From contig JBARZE010000060.1 of the NCBI GenBank assembly GCA_049649525.1, forward strand, positions 124,001 to 188,000: DNA of 64,000 bases, read 5' to 3'. Source of the DNA: JAAURB01 sp049649525 (GTDB lineage: Bacteria; Cyanobacteriota; Cyanobacteriia; Cyanobacteriales; Microcoleaceae). How positions within the stretch are numbered: position 1 is the first letter of the stretch; the number at the start of each line of letters is the position of its first letter. A model generated the notes under the pieces. It searched no databases, had not been told where the DNA came from, and saw only the letters and a list, made by a program, of their open reading frames with translations. This document shows positions 43,847-54,063 of this stretch, piece by piece. The translations under genes were made by a program, and so were the position numbers.

Positions 43847-45606
43847 GGAATCCAAATTAAATCTTACCACTTCACTAAACAAATACCAAGCTTATTTAAT
43901 TTTTCAAAAATAGAGCTAAAGCCTTGGCTGAATCAACTTGATGTAAGTTATAAAATGACTTTAGGATATATTTTATCAATCAGTATTACTGTTATGGGAT
44001 CGACGGCAGGAATTATTATTAGTAATCACTCTCAAAATTAGGATAAAAAAATGATTTAATATATTCTGGAATCAATGAGGCTATTATCTGATGTACAAAT
44101 TAACTTTATGAACGTTATTACGCATCAGCAAGCTGTTACATTATCTCTTGATAACTTAGAACAGTTTCAGCAGGAATATGAATAAATTAAATATTATAAA
44201 TCTCGTTTTAATCAATCTTGGACAGTATTAACAGAGTCTTACGAAGATGCTGAAGTAACTGAGTACGATGAATAAACAGAATTAATGAATCTTTTAATTA
44301 AAGAGTATCAAGCAAGTATTACACCCTATATGGATAACTGCAATCAAAGTAGACAGCAGCTTAATATTGAAAGATAAACTATTTATAAATATCAGAGTAA
44401 TCCAGAATTAGTTTATTGAAAAATACATTATTTTCATGAGGATTCAGACTCTTTTTATGAAAGACTATCTCAGTTAAGCACAAATATTATTTTAGTGAGT
44501 GAAGAAACGCAATAAATATTACAGAAAGCCTATAGGTTTCATAATATAATTATTTTCACAAGCCTTTTTATATCAGTTATAATTGCATTTTCTCTATCTA
44601 AGTAGATAACTAAATTGATCTAAAAACAGATTCAATACTTAACTAATATTACTCAAAAAGTGACTAAATAATCTGATTTTGATATCCAAGTTTCAGTCAC
44701 AAGCCCAGATGAGCTAGGCAGTTTAACACAATAATTTAATCACTTAATTGCCCAAGTTAAGTTATTATTGGAATAATAGCAAAAATCAGCTCAATCTCAA
44801 ATAATTAAACATGAAAAGCTATCTAGTTTAGGCGAAATTGTCGCAGGTATTGCCCACGAAATTAATAATCCTGTGAGTTGTATTTCTGGCAATATGGGTT
44901 ATTTAATTGAAGATACAGATAATTTACTAGAAATGATTTATACCAATCAACAATAATTTTATGAGCCTCCTGAAAGTATGATATAAAAAGTAGAATAAAT
45001 TGAATTAGATTATATTGAATAAGATTTACCTAACCTATTGCAAGCCATTAAAATTAGCGCAGAACGAACTAAACCAAATGCTGCAAGTTTAAAAAAAATT
45101 CTCGTTTAGATGAAGCTATTCCTCAATTTGTTGATATTCATAGTTGCTGATATAGTTTACTTTTAATTATTAAAACTCGGACTAAAAATGTAATTTAAAT
45201 TAAAAAATAATATGGCTAACTTCCCTTAATAGAAGGATATTTTAGTTCTTTGTCACAAGTTGTTTTCAATCTAATTAATAATGCAATTGATGCTTTAATT
45301 GAACAAGATAAACCGAGTTAAATGATTACAATTTTCACTAACAACCTAGATTCAGACCCAGTAAGAATTCGGTTGGTAGACAACGGCCCTGGTATTTATG
45401 CTGAGAATCAACAGAAAATTTTTGAGAGCTTTTTTACGACGAAACCTGTTAATATAGGAACAGGCTTAGGACGGGCAATTAGTCGCGAAATTATTGAACA
45501 AAAACATCATGGTTATTTGAAATGTCAATCTCAATTAGGAGCAGGAACAGAGTTTGATATCATTCTTCCTAAAAAACAAAGTTATCAGATCTCGCACGTG
45601 GCATAA
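43847..45606 (+). pseudogene. Decayed membrane sensor histidine kinase with 22 in-frame stops
   Basis: One frame from 43847 to about 45090 reads as a typical sensor kinase. There is a first membrane segment (TLGYILSISITVMGSTAGII), a periplasmic helical domain (QAVTLSLDNLEQFQQEYE), a second membrane segment (IIIFTSLFISVIIAFSLSK), HAMP (YLTNITQKVTK) and the H-box SSLGEIVAGIAHEINNPVS. After a single one-base shift in an A-run near 45091-45098 the frame goes on through the N-box VVFNLINNAIDAL to the G-box and ends at 45606. It has 17 TAA, 3 TAG and 2 TGA stops. Where kinase homologues can be remembered, Gln fits at the stops. Only the last piece (45322-45606) is open. It is not translatable as one protein. 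Confidence 0.88.
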
Positions 45607-45916
45607 ATAACAAAAGTTTACATAGATCAAATAAAAAAATATAGTTGCTAAAAATACCAGTTTGTAGTACCAATCTTGCTCAAACAGCAGTGTGATTAAT
45701 CCGGTTAGCGATACAGTAATGGGTTTGCGACATTTGTAAATCAGTCTATGAACAATGGGATAGAGTGGTTATTGCTACAATAACTCTCCTAAATCTTAGG
45801 TTAAAATGAAAATAATCTGCTATCTTTATTTTATAAAAACTAACTCAATTTTATTATTGAAGGGCAGCTCTGCGAACGCATCCTACACGAGTTTGATAAA
45901 ATCTGTTTGAGATGGA
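45607..45916. other. Intergenic region upstream of hrcA
   Basis: About 310 bases between the pseudogene and hrcA. It should hold the hrcA promoter. No CIRCE element (TTAGCACTC-N9-GAGTGCTAA) was found here, and no other RNA or gene was recognised. Confidence 0.4.
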
Positions 45917-47047
45917 ATGTCTTTACAAGTGAAATTAACAGAGCGACAACAGCATATTCTCTGGGCAACTGTCCGTCATTATATCGCCACGGCTGAACCT
46001 GTGGGTTCTAAAGTATTGGCGAAAGAGTATGATTTAAACGTTAGCCCAGCAACCATCCGCAATGGTATGGGACTGTTAGAAAAAGAAGGACTATTGTATC
46101 AACCTCATACTTCGGCGGGACGAGTACCATCAGACTTTGGCTACCGGATCTATGTCGATCAACTGATTTCACCGGTTGAGACATTAGCACAGCAGGTAAC
46201 TCAACTATTGCGAGAACAGCTCGATCATCAAAGTTCGAGTGTAGAAACGATTTTAAAGGGGGCTGCTCAAATTCTATCAAGCTTGAGTGGATATATCACC
46301 CTGATTACAATGCCACAAACCATAACAGACTGTTTACGGCATTTACAACTGGTCTTAATAGATCCTAAAACAGTGATGTTAGTAGTGGTAACAGATGCAT
46401 ATCAGACTCAGTCTAGCGTGATGGAACTGTCTTCTCAAGCTGATACTGTTACGCCCTCGTCGTCGTCGTCGTCGTCGTCGTCGGCTACCAATAGTTTACC
46501 TTTACCAGAAGACGAAGAACTGATAGAACAGGAATTACAACTATTATCCAATTTCTTAAATCATCATCTTCGTGGGCGATCGCTAACTGAATTGGCAACC
46601 CTCGACTGGCAAGCCTTAGATCGCGAATTCCAACGCTATGCCGACTTTTTAAGGGAACTTCTGACGAATTTTAGCCGCCGCCACCAAATACCAGACTATA
46701 CTCGGATTCAATTTAGCGGTGTTTCCGAAGTATTACGTCAGCCGGAATTTTCTCAACTGCAACAGGTACAGACTCTGATGCATTTACTCGAAGATGAACA
46801 AGAATCTCTTTGGCCGTTAATTGTCCAGCTTCCCAACGAAGAAGAAACTGTTAATATTCGTATCGGGGCTGAAAACCCACTTGAACCCATTCAAACCTGT
46901 ACATTGATCTGTGCCCCATATCATCGAGATACAGTCCCCGTCGGTAGTGTGGGAATGTTGGGGCCAACTCGGATGATGTATGAGAATGCGATTACTTTAG
47001 TTGAAGCTACAGCAAATTATCTCTCTGAGATTTTAGGGAAGAATTAG
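45917..47047 (+). CDS. hrcA: Heat-inducible transcription repressor HrcA
   Basis: A 376-residue repressor that binds the CIRCE operator of groESL and related heat-shock genes and needs GroEL for activity. The N-terminal winged helix is LTERQQHILWATVRHYIATA, then SKVLAKEYDLNVSPATIRNGM and the wing PHTSAGRVPSDFGYRIYVD; GAF-like and dimerisation regions follow (LQLVLIDPKTVMLVVVTDA, RIGAENPLEPIQTCTLICAP). A run of nine Ser codons, all TCG (46457-46483), sits in a loop. The ATG at 45917 gives the usual N-terminus. It lies just 34 bases before the CRISPR array. Confidence 0.95.
   Translation: MSLQVKLTERQQHILWATVRHYIATAEPVGSKVLAKEYDLNVSPATIRNGMGLLEKEGLLYQPHTSAGRVPSDFGYRIYVDQLISPVETLAQQVTQLLREQLDHQSSSVETILKGAAQILSSLSGYITLITMPQTITDCLRHLQLVLIDPKTVMLVVVTDAYQTQSSVMELSSQADTVTPSSSSSSSSSATNSLPLPEDEELIEQELQLLSNFLNHHLRGRSLTELATLDWQALDREFQRYADFLRELLTNFSRRHQIPDYTRIQFSGVSEVLRQPEFSQLQQVQTLMHLLEDEQESLWPLIVQLPNEEETVNIRIGAENPLEPIQTCTLICAPYHRDTVPVGSVGMLGPTRMMYENAITLVEATANYLSEILGKN
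46457..46483 (+). repeat. TCG trinucleotide microsatellite (9 units) inside hrcA
   Basis: Nine perfect TCG units coding for nine serines. Copy-number change would alter the length of a loop in HrcA but not the frame. Confidence 0.9.
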
Positions 47048-47081
47048 TTATTTATTATTTAATCGCATCTTCGGGTTTTTT

Positions 47082-50000
47082 GTTTCAATCCCGTAAACAC
47101 CGATTCATTAAATGGAAAGATTAGTCTCCCCTTTTTCTCTTGTAAAAAGAATCTTAAGTTTCAATCCCGTAAACACCGATTCATTAAATGGAAAGCTAGC
47201 TGCTCAGCTTTTTCTGTGACAGATTTTGTATGTTTCAATCCCGTAAACACCGATTCATTAAATAGAAAGATAGGGAATCTGAGATTTTATTGCTATTCGG
47301 TTAGTTTCAATCCCGTAAACACCGATTCATTAAATAGAAAGATGACATAATTGATAAGATGAGTCCTAAATATAGACGTTTCAATCCCGTAAACACCGAT
47401 TCATTAAATAGAAAGTGTAGCCGTGAATCAGAACTCGGGGTATTACGAGTTTCAATCCCGTAAACACCGATTCATTAAATAGAAAGTTTGCAGGCCTAGG
47501 ACGCAAGGGAATATCAACTCATTGTTTCAATCCCGTAAACACCGATTCATTAAATAGAAAGTTTGCAGCCGTTGAAGAGACTCTTATTCAATATCGTTTC
47601 AATCCCGTAAACACCGATTCATTAAATAGAAAGTTTAACTTCAGGAAGTCGGAGAGCTTCCTCGAAACGTTTCAATCCCGTAAACACCGATTCATTAAAT
47701 AGAAAGGGAAAAAGCAGCTCAGTTGCAAGTGAGCATCTCTGTTTCAATCCCGTAAACACCGATTCATTAAATAGAAAGTAGCTTCATCCTGCATCACCGA
47801 ACGAATGTGATAATGTTTCAATCCCGTAAACACCGATTCATTAAATAGAAAGAATTACAGCACAATGCCCGAATCTCGACGGCTATCATCGTTTCAATCC
47901 CGTAAACACCGATTCATTAAATAGAAAGTGAGGATTCCTCAAGTTTTAATGTTTTTATCTGATCGTTTCAATCCCGTAAACACCGATTCATTAAATAGAA
48001 AGAATTTTTAGCCCATTTTTTAAGTTCCAGAGCAGATTGTTTCAATCCCGTAAACACCGATTCATTAAATAGAAAGGTAGGTGGATTTTGCTTTGCCATG
48101 ATACTTGCTCGTTTCAATCCCGTAAACACCGATTCATTAAATAGAAAGCCCCCCATCATTCCCGATTAGATTGTTTGAGCTGTGTTTCAATCCCGTAAAC
48201 ACCGATTCATTAAATAGAAAGTGAAGCTGTTATGACCCAAGTGCGACGGCGTGGCGTGTTTCAATCCCGTAAACACCGATTCATTAAATAGAAAGAATCT
48301 ACACGCTCAACAAGAGTCACTCAGCTCAGAATGTTTCAATCCCGTAAACACCGATTCATTAAATAGAAAGCCATCACCGAGGGAAACAACAGGTTCTAAA
48401 TCAAGTTTCAATCCCGTAAACACCGATTCATTAAATAGAAAGTATTATCTTGGTGCCCAGCGTAGAGCATATATTTATATCCGCGTTTCAATCCCGTAAA
48501 CACCGATTCATTAAATAGAAAGCTCCCTTTCTAAATTCCAGAAAAACCTCTACAGTGAGTTTCAATCCCGTAAACACCGATTCATTAAATAGAAAGCTAG
48601 CCGGACCGGACAGACTAATGCTCCAGCAACCGAGGTTTCAATCCCGTAAACACCGATTCATTAAATAGAAAGCCCGGTGGACGGGCGCAAGTTGTACCTG
48701 AGATAGTTTCAATCCCGTAAACACCGATTCATTAAATAGAAAGTGACTGGAAGATGGTAAGCTGTAGTTTAGCGATGGCGTTTCAATCCCGTAAACACCG
48801 ATTCATTAAATGGAAAGAGCGCTTTATTTATTCCTAGTGCCAGCGCTAAGAATGTTTCAATCCCGTAAACACCGATTCATTAAATGGAAAGAATACTAAT
48901 GTCGTTGAACAAGGTATCCAGCTGAGAAAAGTTTCAATCCCGTAAACACCGATTCATTAAATGGAAAGCTTGTTGAGCTTCAACGAAAACTGAGTTTAGA
49001 ACGTTTCAATCCCGTAAACACCGATTCATTAAATGGAAAGTTTGATTTTTTATTGGTACAATGCAAATATAGGTTTCAATCCCGTAAACACCGATTCATT
49101 AAATGGAAAGATATGATTAATAATGTCTTGATTATTGTCTTTCAAGTTTCAATCCCGTAAACACCGATTCATTAAATGGAAAGTTTGGTATGACTCCGCA
49201 CAATATAGCCACTTGATTGTTTCAATCCCGTAAACACCGATTCATTAAATAGAAAGCATTAGAAAATCATATTGTATCTTTAACTGATAATAGTTTCAAT
49301 CCCGTAAACACCGATTCATTAAATAGAAAGCCGGATTTAATCGATAATGGTGTTGGCTTTTATTGTTTCAATCCCGTAAACACCGATTCATTAAATAGAA
49401 AGTGGACTATTATAAATGTGTTGCGAGGTGGATATAAGTTTCAATCCCGTAAACACCGATTCATTAAATAGAAAGCTTATTTAATTCAGCTTGAGATGTC
49501 GCAGCGTTGATGTTTCAATCCCGTAAACACCGATTCATTAAATAGAAAGAATGATATCCCAAAAGCCGTTGAGGAATGGTATATAGTTTCAATCCCGTAA
49601 ACACCGATTCATTAAATAGAAAGATTAAATCCAACAATTAATCAGAAGATTGAAGCAAAGTTTCAATCCCGTAAACACCGATTCATTAAATAGAAAGTAT
49701 ATTTCTAATAGTTGCCACATCACCCAGTTCTTAGTTTCAATCCCGTAAACACCGATTCATTAAATAGAAAGTTTTCCTAATATCTGATATTCTTTTTCTA
49801 ATACTTTGTTTCAATCCCGTAAACAGGATTCATTAAATAGAAAGTATAGATTCTATAAAATCTCGTAACGGACTATTAATTTGTTTCAATCCCGTAAACA
49901 CCGATTCATTAAATAGAAAGCGGATATTTCCGATGACGATACCTCTGATGACGAGTTTCAATCCCGTAAACAGGATTCATTAAATAGAAAGTCCACATCA

Positions 50001-52560
50001 GCTAGATAACGGAATATGTATATTGTTTCAATCCCGTAAACACCGATTCATTAAATAGAAAGGGTAAGCAGCCAACATTATCTACACCTCCAGTTAACTT
50101 GTTTCAATCCCGTAAACAGGATTCATTAAATAGAAAGTCTGAGTACGGTTACTTCAGTAGGGACAAAATTCTGTTTCAATCCCGTAAACAGGATTCATTA
50201 AATAGAAAGCCATGCGACACACGCGGGGCGGGTAGCAACTCCTGTTTCAATCCCGTAAACACCGATTCATTAAATAGAAAGTCCGCCAAACATCAACCGC
50301 AACAATCTTAAACGGTTTCAATCCCGTAAACAGGATTCATTAAATAGAAAGAAACTTGAGTATGAGTCGTTCCGAACTCATCTTTCGTGTTTCAATCCCG
50401 TAAACACCGATTCATTAAATAGAAAGCTACATCCGGCTCAAGTTTGAGGAATGCCCTCAACCCGTGTTTCAATCCCGTAAACAGGATTCATTAAATAGAA
50501 AGTGAGTTGCGATCGCCACCGCCAATATATGCCCGTGTTTCAATCCCGTAAACAGGATTCATTAAATAGAAAGTCATGGGCAATAAATGGGGGAATTAAT
50601 TCCCCCGAATAGTTTCAATCCCGTAAACAGGATTCATTAAATAGAAAGCAAGAAAAGCCTGAGACTTTTGCCTGAAAGGAATGGTTTCAATCCCGTAAAC
50701 AGGATTCATTAAATAGAAAGTCCAGATTGGTTGGTGATCGCGGCATCTCTGAATAGTTTCAATCCCGTAAACAGGATTCATTAAATAGAAAGAATAATAT
50801 TCCCAGAGCTGTTGTGCTAAAGGAACAGGGTTTCAATCCCGTAAACAGGATTCATTAAATAGAAAGTTGTGCAGACCATTCAAGATATTGTGTTTCCTCG
50901 CAGGTTTCAATCCCGTAAACAGGATTCATTAAATAGAAAGTAGCGGCAATTGTTACAATGAACGCTATTGATTGAAAGTTTCAATCCCGTAAACAGGATT
51001 CATTAAATAGAAAGTTGAGACCAATCGACTAGAGGATGAGCTTGGGCAACTGGTTTCAATCCCGTAAACAGGATTCATTAAATAGAAAGACTTGACTTTT
51101 GCGGTTAGCAACCAATATAATTGAGAGTTTCAATCCCGTAAACAGGATTCATTAAATAGAAAGCATCCGGCTCCAGCTTAAGGAATGCCCTCAACCCGTG
51201 TTTCAATCCCGTAAACAGGATTCATTAAATAGAAAGCGTTCAATTATATCTAAGCTATGATTAGTCTTTTTAGTTTCAATCCCGTAAACAGGATTCATTA
51301 AATAGAAAGCATTATTTTTGTTTGTCTTTGTTGTGTTTAATTGTTTCAATCCCGTAAACAGGATTCATTAAATAGAAAGTAACCATCGAATTAAGCAACC
51401 ATGAAACTATCATAAATGTTTCAATCCCGTAAACACCGATTCATTAAATAGAAAGTTATGAATGGTGAAAAAATCATTATGATTATTGCATGTTTCAATC
51501 CCGTAAACAGGATTCATTAAATAGAAAGCATGCTAGTAGGTTGACCATGCCCCGCTCCGGTGTTTCAATCCCGTAAACACCGATTCATTAAATAGAAAGC
51601 TGGTATCACTATGACAACTGCTGTAGCCTTATTAGAGTTTCAATCCCGTAAACACCGATTCATTAAATAGAAAGTAGATAATCTATAATTTCTACAATAA
51701 TCATCCTATAGTTTCAATCCCGTAAACACCGATTCATTAAATAGAAAGAAAACTTCTGGGGTGATAACGCCCGTATACATTCGGTTTCAATCCCGTAAAC
51801 AGGATTCATTAAATAGAAAGTTGTGTGTACACATTTTGTGCTAGTATGTAAGAGTAGTTTCAATCCCGTAAACAGGATTCATTAAATAGAAAGCAGCATC
51901 GGCTGCGAGAATCAATTGTTTCGTTTTGTGTTTCAATCCCGTAAACAGGATTCATTAAATAGAAAGCAATTGGTTAGACAAAGCTATCGATTCATTAAAA
52001 ATGGTTTCAATCCCGTAAACAGGATTCATTAAATAGAAAGGCAGCCCCATTACAGTCGTATCAATACGGTGGATTCGTTTCAATCCCGTAAACAGGATTC
52101 ATTAAATAGAAAGATTCATCAATATAAAGCCATTATTATATTGAGCTTCGTTTCAATCCCGTAAACAGGATTCATTAAATAGAAAGCTTCCAATGTGTTC
52201 CCAATAGAAGGTGGATAGGGATTGATTGTTTCAATCCCGTAAACAGGATTCATTAAATAGAAAGTACCAAGTTTGGAAACAGGCAGGACACGGCATTGAT
52301 GTTTCAATCCCGTAAACACCGATTCATTAAATAGAAAGTCAGCAATAATATCGTTACCTTTTGATTTTGAAATATGTTTCAATCCCGTAAACAGGATTCA
52401 TTAAATAGAAAGATTGGGTGGTTCGGATCATATATACGAGTATGGTACTTGTTTCAATCCCGTAAACAGGATTCATTAAATAGAAAGATGCCAAATTTCT
52501 GTTCCAACTGTAACTTGACTTATGTTTCAATCCCGTAAACAGGATTCATTAAATAGAAAG
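47082..52560 (-). CRISPR. Type I-D CRISPR array: 75 repeats, 74 spacers
   Basis: Repeats on the plus strand begin GTTTCAATCCCGTAAACA and end ATTAAATAGAAAG; read on the minus strand they end in the handle ATTGAAAC, as expected for I-D cyanobacterial arrays transcribed right to left. Two length alleles exist: 38 nt (core AACACCGATTC, 46 copies) and 37 nt (core AACAGGATTC, 29 copies). Repeats 1-37 (47082-49771) are all 38 nt. From repeat 38 (49808) the two alternate, and 37 nt dominates toward the right end. A TGGAAAG ending occurs in repeats 1-2 and 24-29. Spacers are 32-42 nt. The leader and cas2 lie to the right, so right-hand spacers are newest. First repeat starts 34 bases after hrcA. Confidence 0.98.
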
Positions 52561-52766
52561 ACTGTCGCCTGAAACCCAGAGCCTGTCAGCGCTGAAAATG
52601 CAAAACTGACGGGACTGATCTAAAAGTACCATTTCAGCCATCGGCTAACTGCCATAAGGCTATGGTAAAAACGCTCTATCGTATTTAATTATCAAGGTTC
52701 TGGCGATCTGACGGGAGTCCCGGTATTTCGAGGGCGCTTTGACCCGTCAAAATTCTCACTCCTCCA
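52561..52766 (-). promoter_or_regulatory. CRISPR leader
   Basis: About 206 bases without a gene between the array end and cas2. On the minus strand, in array orientation, it directly precedes the last repeat, which is intact and of the majority leader-proximal form. It should hold the array promoter and the integration signals. Hairpin-like GC pieces (GACGGGTC, CCGGGACTCCCG) stand near the cas2 side. The role is inferred from position and repeat polarity. Confidence 0.75.
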
Positions 52767-53060
52767 CTATAAAATAATAGTGTCTTGCTGTCGAGGCTGT
52801 TGGGAGCCGTAGGTAATGGTGCGCCGCAATGATCCTGCATCCAAAACATAGATGCGGACAGAGTCTTCTACAGGCTTAATCACGGCTTCGATTTTTTGTT
52901 GCAGTTTGACAAATTGTACCGCAGTTAAGAAGCATTCAAACACACTATATTGTGTCCATTTTCCGTAACCCGATAATAATTTATGCAGGCGGTTGCGGCG
53001 TTTATTGGCGGCTTTGTTGTCGGGAAGATCGTAAATCACAAGATAAAATAATGTATTCAT
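52767..53060 (-). CDS. cas2: CRISPR adaptation protein Cas2
   Basis: A 97-residue Cas2 that forms the dimeric core of the Cas1-Cas2 integrase. The first strand carries the conserved Asp in FYLVIYDLPDNKAANKRRNR, followed by LLSGYGKWTQYSVFECFLT with the usual aromatic contacts and the C-terminal VRIYVLDAG. Length agrees with the family. It overlaps the cas1 stop by four bases, so the two are translationally coupled. It is the last gene of the cas operon and faces the CRISPR leader. Confidence 0.95.
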   Translation of the reverse strand: MNTLFYLVIYDLPDNKAANKRRNRLHKLLSGYGKWTQYSVFECFLTAVQFVKLQQKIEAVIKPVEDSVRIYVLDAGSLRRTITYGSQQPRQQDTIIL

Positions 53061-54034
53061 CGGATTTTTAAGGGTTTATAAATCACACCTTCTTGGAGGT
53101 GACGAGACAGTAAACGAGCCTGTAATTCAATGGCACGACGGTAAGTACAGCGATCGCCTGAAACTGGATGTTTAAATTCAGTGGTTAGTTTGCGTTCAAA
53201 GGCTTCTAGAAATTGTTTGCGTCCGCTTTCTTTCAGGCGATAGGCTCCTAAGCTTTCTTCAAAATCAGAAGGTTTAATTTCTTTATGACTGAGTAAGGAA
53301 AGTAAGAAACTATCAGCAATTAAAGGACGAAATTCTTCAATTAAATCAAGTACCATTGCGGGTTGACCTCGTGTCGTTTCATGTAAATAGCCGATATATG
53401 GATCGAGTCCAGCAATGTGAACGGCTGCGGTTACTTGTATGCGTAATAAACCATAGGCAAAGTTTAGTAATACATTCATTGGATCGGAGGGACGGCGATG
53501 ACGGCGACCAATAAAAGACCAAGGTTCACTTAAAATGTTTGACCAATTCTCGAAATATTCACGGGCAGCAATTCCTTCAATTCCGCGTACTTGATCGAGG
53601 GTTTTCTGTTCGCTGACTTGTTTTTTTCTAAGTTTTAATGAATTATCTTTTTGTCCATAGCGATACAGTACAGAATATTGATTATGTATTTTTCCTGCTA
53701 CAATGAGCTTGACTAATTCTAATCGTTTTTCTTCGTGGCAATGGGTGGCATATTGAGCTAAACGAAGCTGACCGTTACGAGAATAGCCAGGAAGTGCCGT
53801 ACCGATATATTTACCGAAATAGGATAAATAATGAACAGGCATTCCGAGTTCTAAAGCATAACTCAGGGCATCTCCGGTAATTTGAGGGTTTCCCATCAAA
53901 ACTACCTGATTAACAGTTTGAGCGGGAACAGAATGCTTTTCCCAACTGCCATCTTCTTGCTTTAAGGAGACAATAAATGCCTCATATTTTTTATTGAGAA
54001 TAGCATCCGGTTGTGTAATGTACAATACAGACAT
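53057..54034 (-). CDS. cas1: CRISPR integrase Cas1 (type I-D)
   Basis: A 325-residue Cas1 that inserts new spacers at the leader end. The first domain starts SVLYITQPDAIL and the catalytic domain holds the three metal ligands: Glu in GIEGIAAREYFENW, His in AGLDPYIGYLHETTRGQPA and Glu/Asp in MVLDLIEEFRPLIADS. The segment HRRPSDPMNVLLNFAYGLL is typical. Length matches the family (about 330). It overlaps cas2 by four bases and follows cas4 by 29 bases, the usual cas4-cas1-cas2 adaptation module of I-D. Confidence 0.97.
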   Translation of the reverse strand: MSVLYITQPDAILNKKYEAFIVSLKQEDGSWEKHSVPAQTVNQVVLMGNPQITGDALSYALELGMPVHYLSYFGKYIGTALPGYSRNGQLRLAQYATHCHEEKRLELVKLIVAGKIHNQYSVLYRYGQKDNSLKLRKKQVSEQKTLDQVRGIEGIAAREYFENWSNILSEPWSFIGRRHRRPSDPMNVLLNFAYGLLRIQVTAAVHIAGLDPYIGYLHETTRGQPAMVLDLIEEFRPLIADSFLLSLLSHKEIKPSDFEESLGAYRLKESGRKQFLEAFERKLTTEFKHPVSGDRCTYRRAIELQARLLSRHLQEGVIYKPLKIR

Positions 54035-54063
54035 TTTTGTGTTTTCCTTTTTGACTACAATGT

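Noticed and set aside
43847..45606. Genetic-code change (TAA/TAG read as Gln) to rescue the kinase pseudogene
   Set aside because: Other genes in the window end normally in TAA or TAG, and their frames contain no internal TAA or TAG. Recoding of one gene only is not plausible, and a frameshift and Gly/Leu-site changes show real decay.
45607..45916. CIRCE operator upstream of hrcA
   Set aside because: No TTAGCACTC-type inverted repeat is present in this gap; in cyanobacteria the operators are usually at groESL.
50503..50536. Spacer with a HIP1 octamer (GCGATCGC) as a sign of self-targeting
   Set aside because: HIP1 also occurs in cyanobacterial plasmids and some phages, and no match to this spacer is found in the window; not enough to claim self-targeting.
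47968..52382. Open frames across the CRISPR array on both strands
   Set aside because: They repeat the same motif (such as FNPVNTDSLNRK) once per repeat unit and are produced by the repeats themselves.
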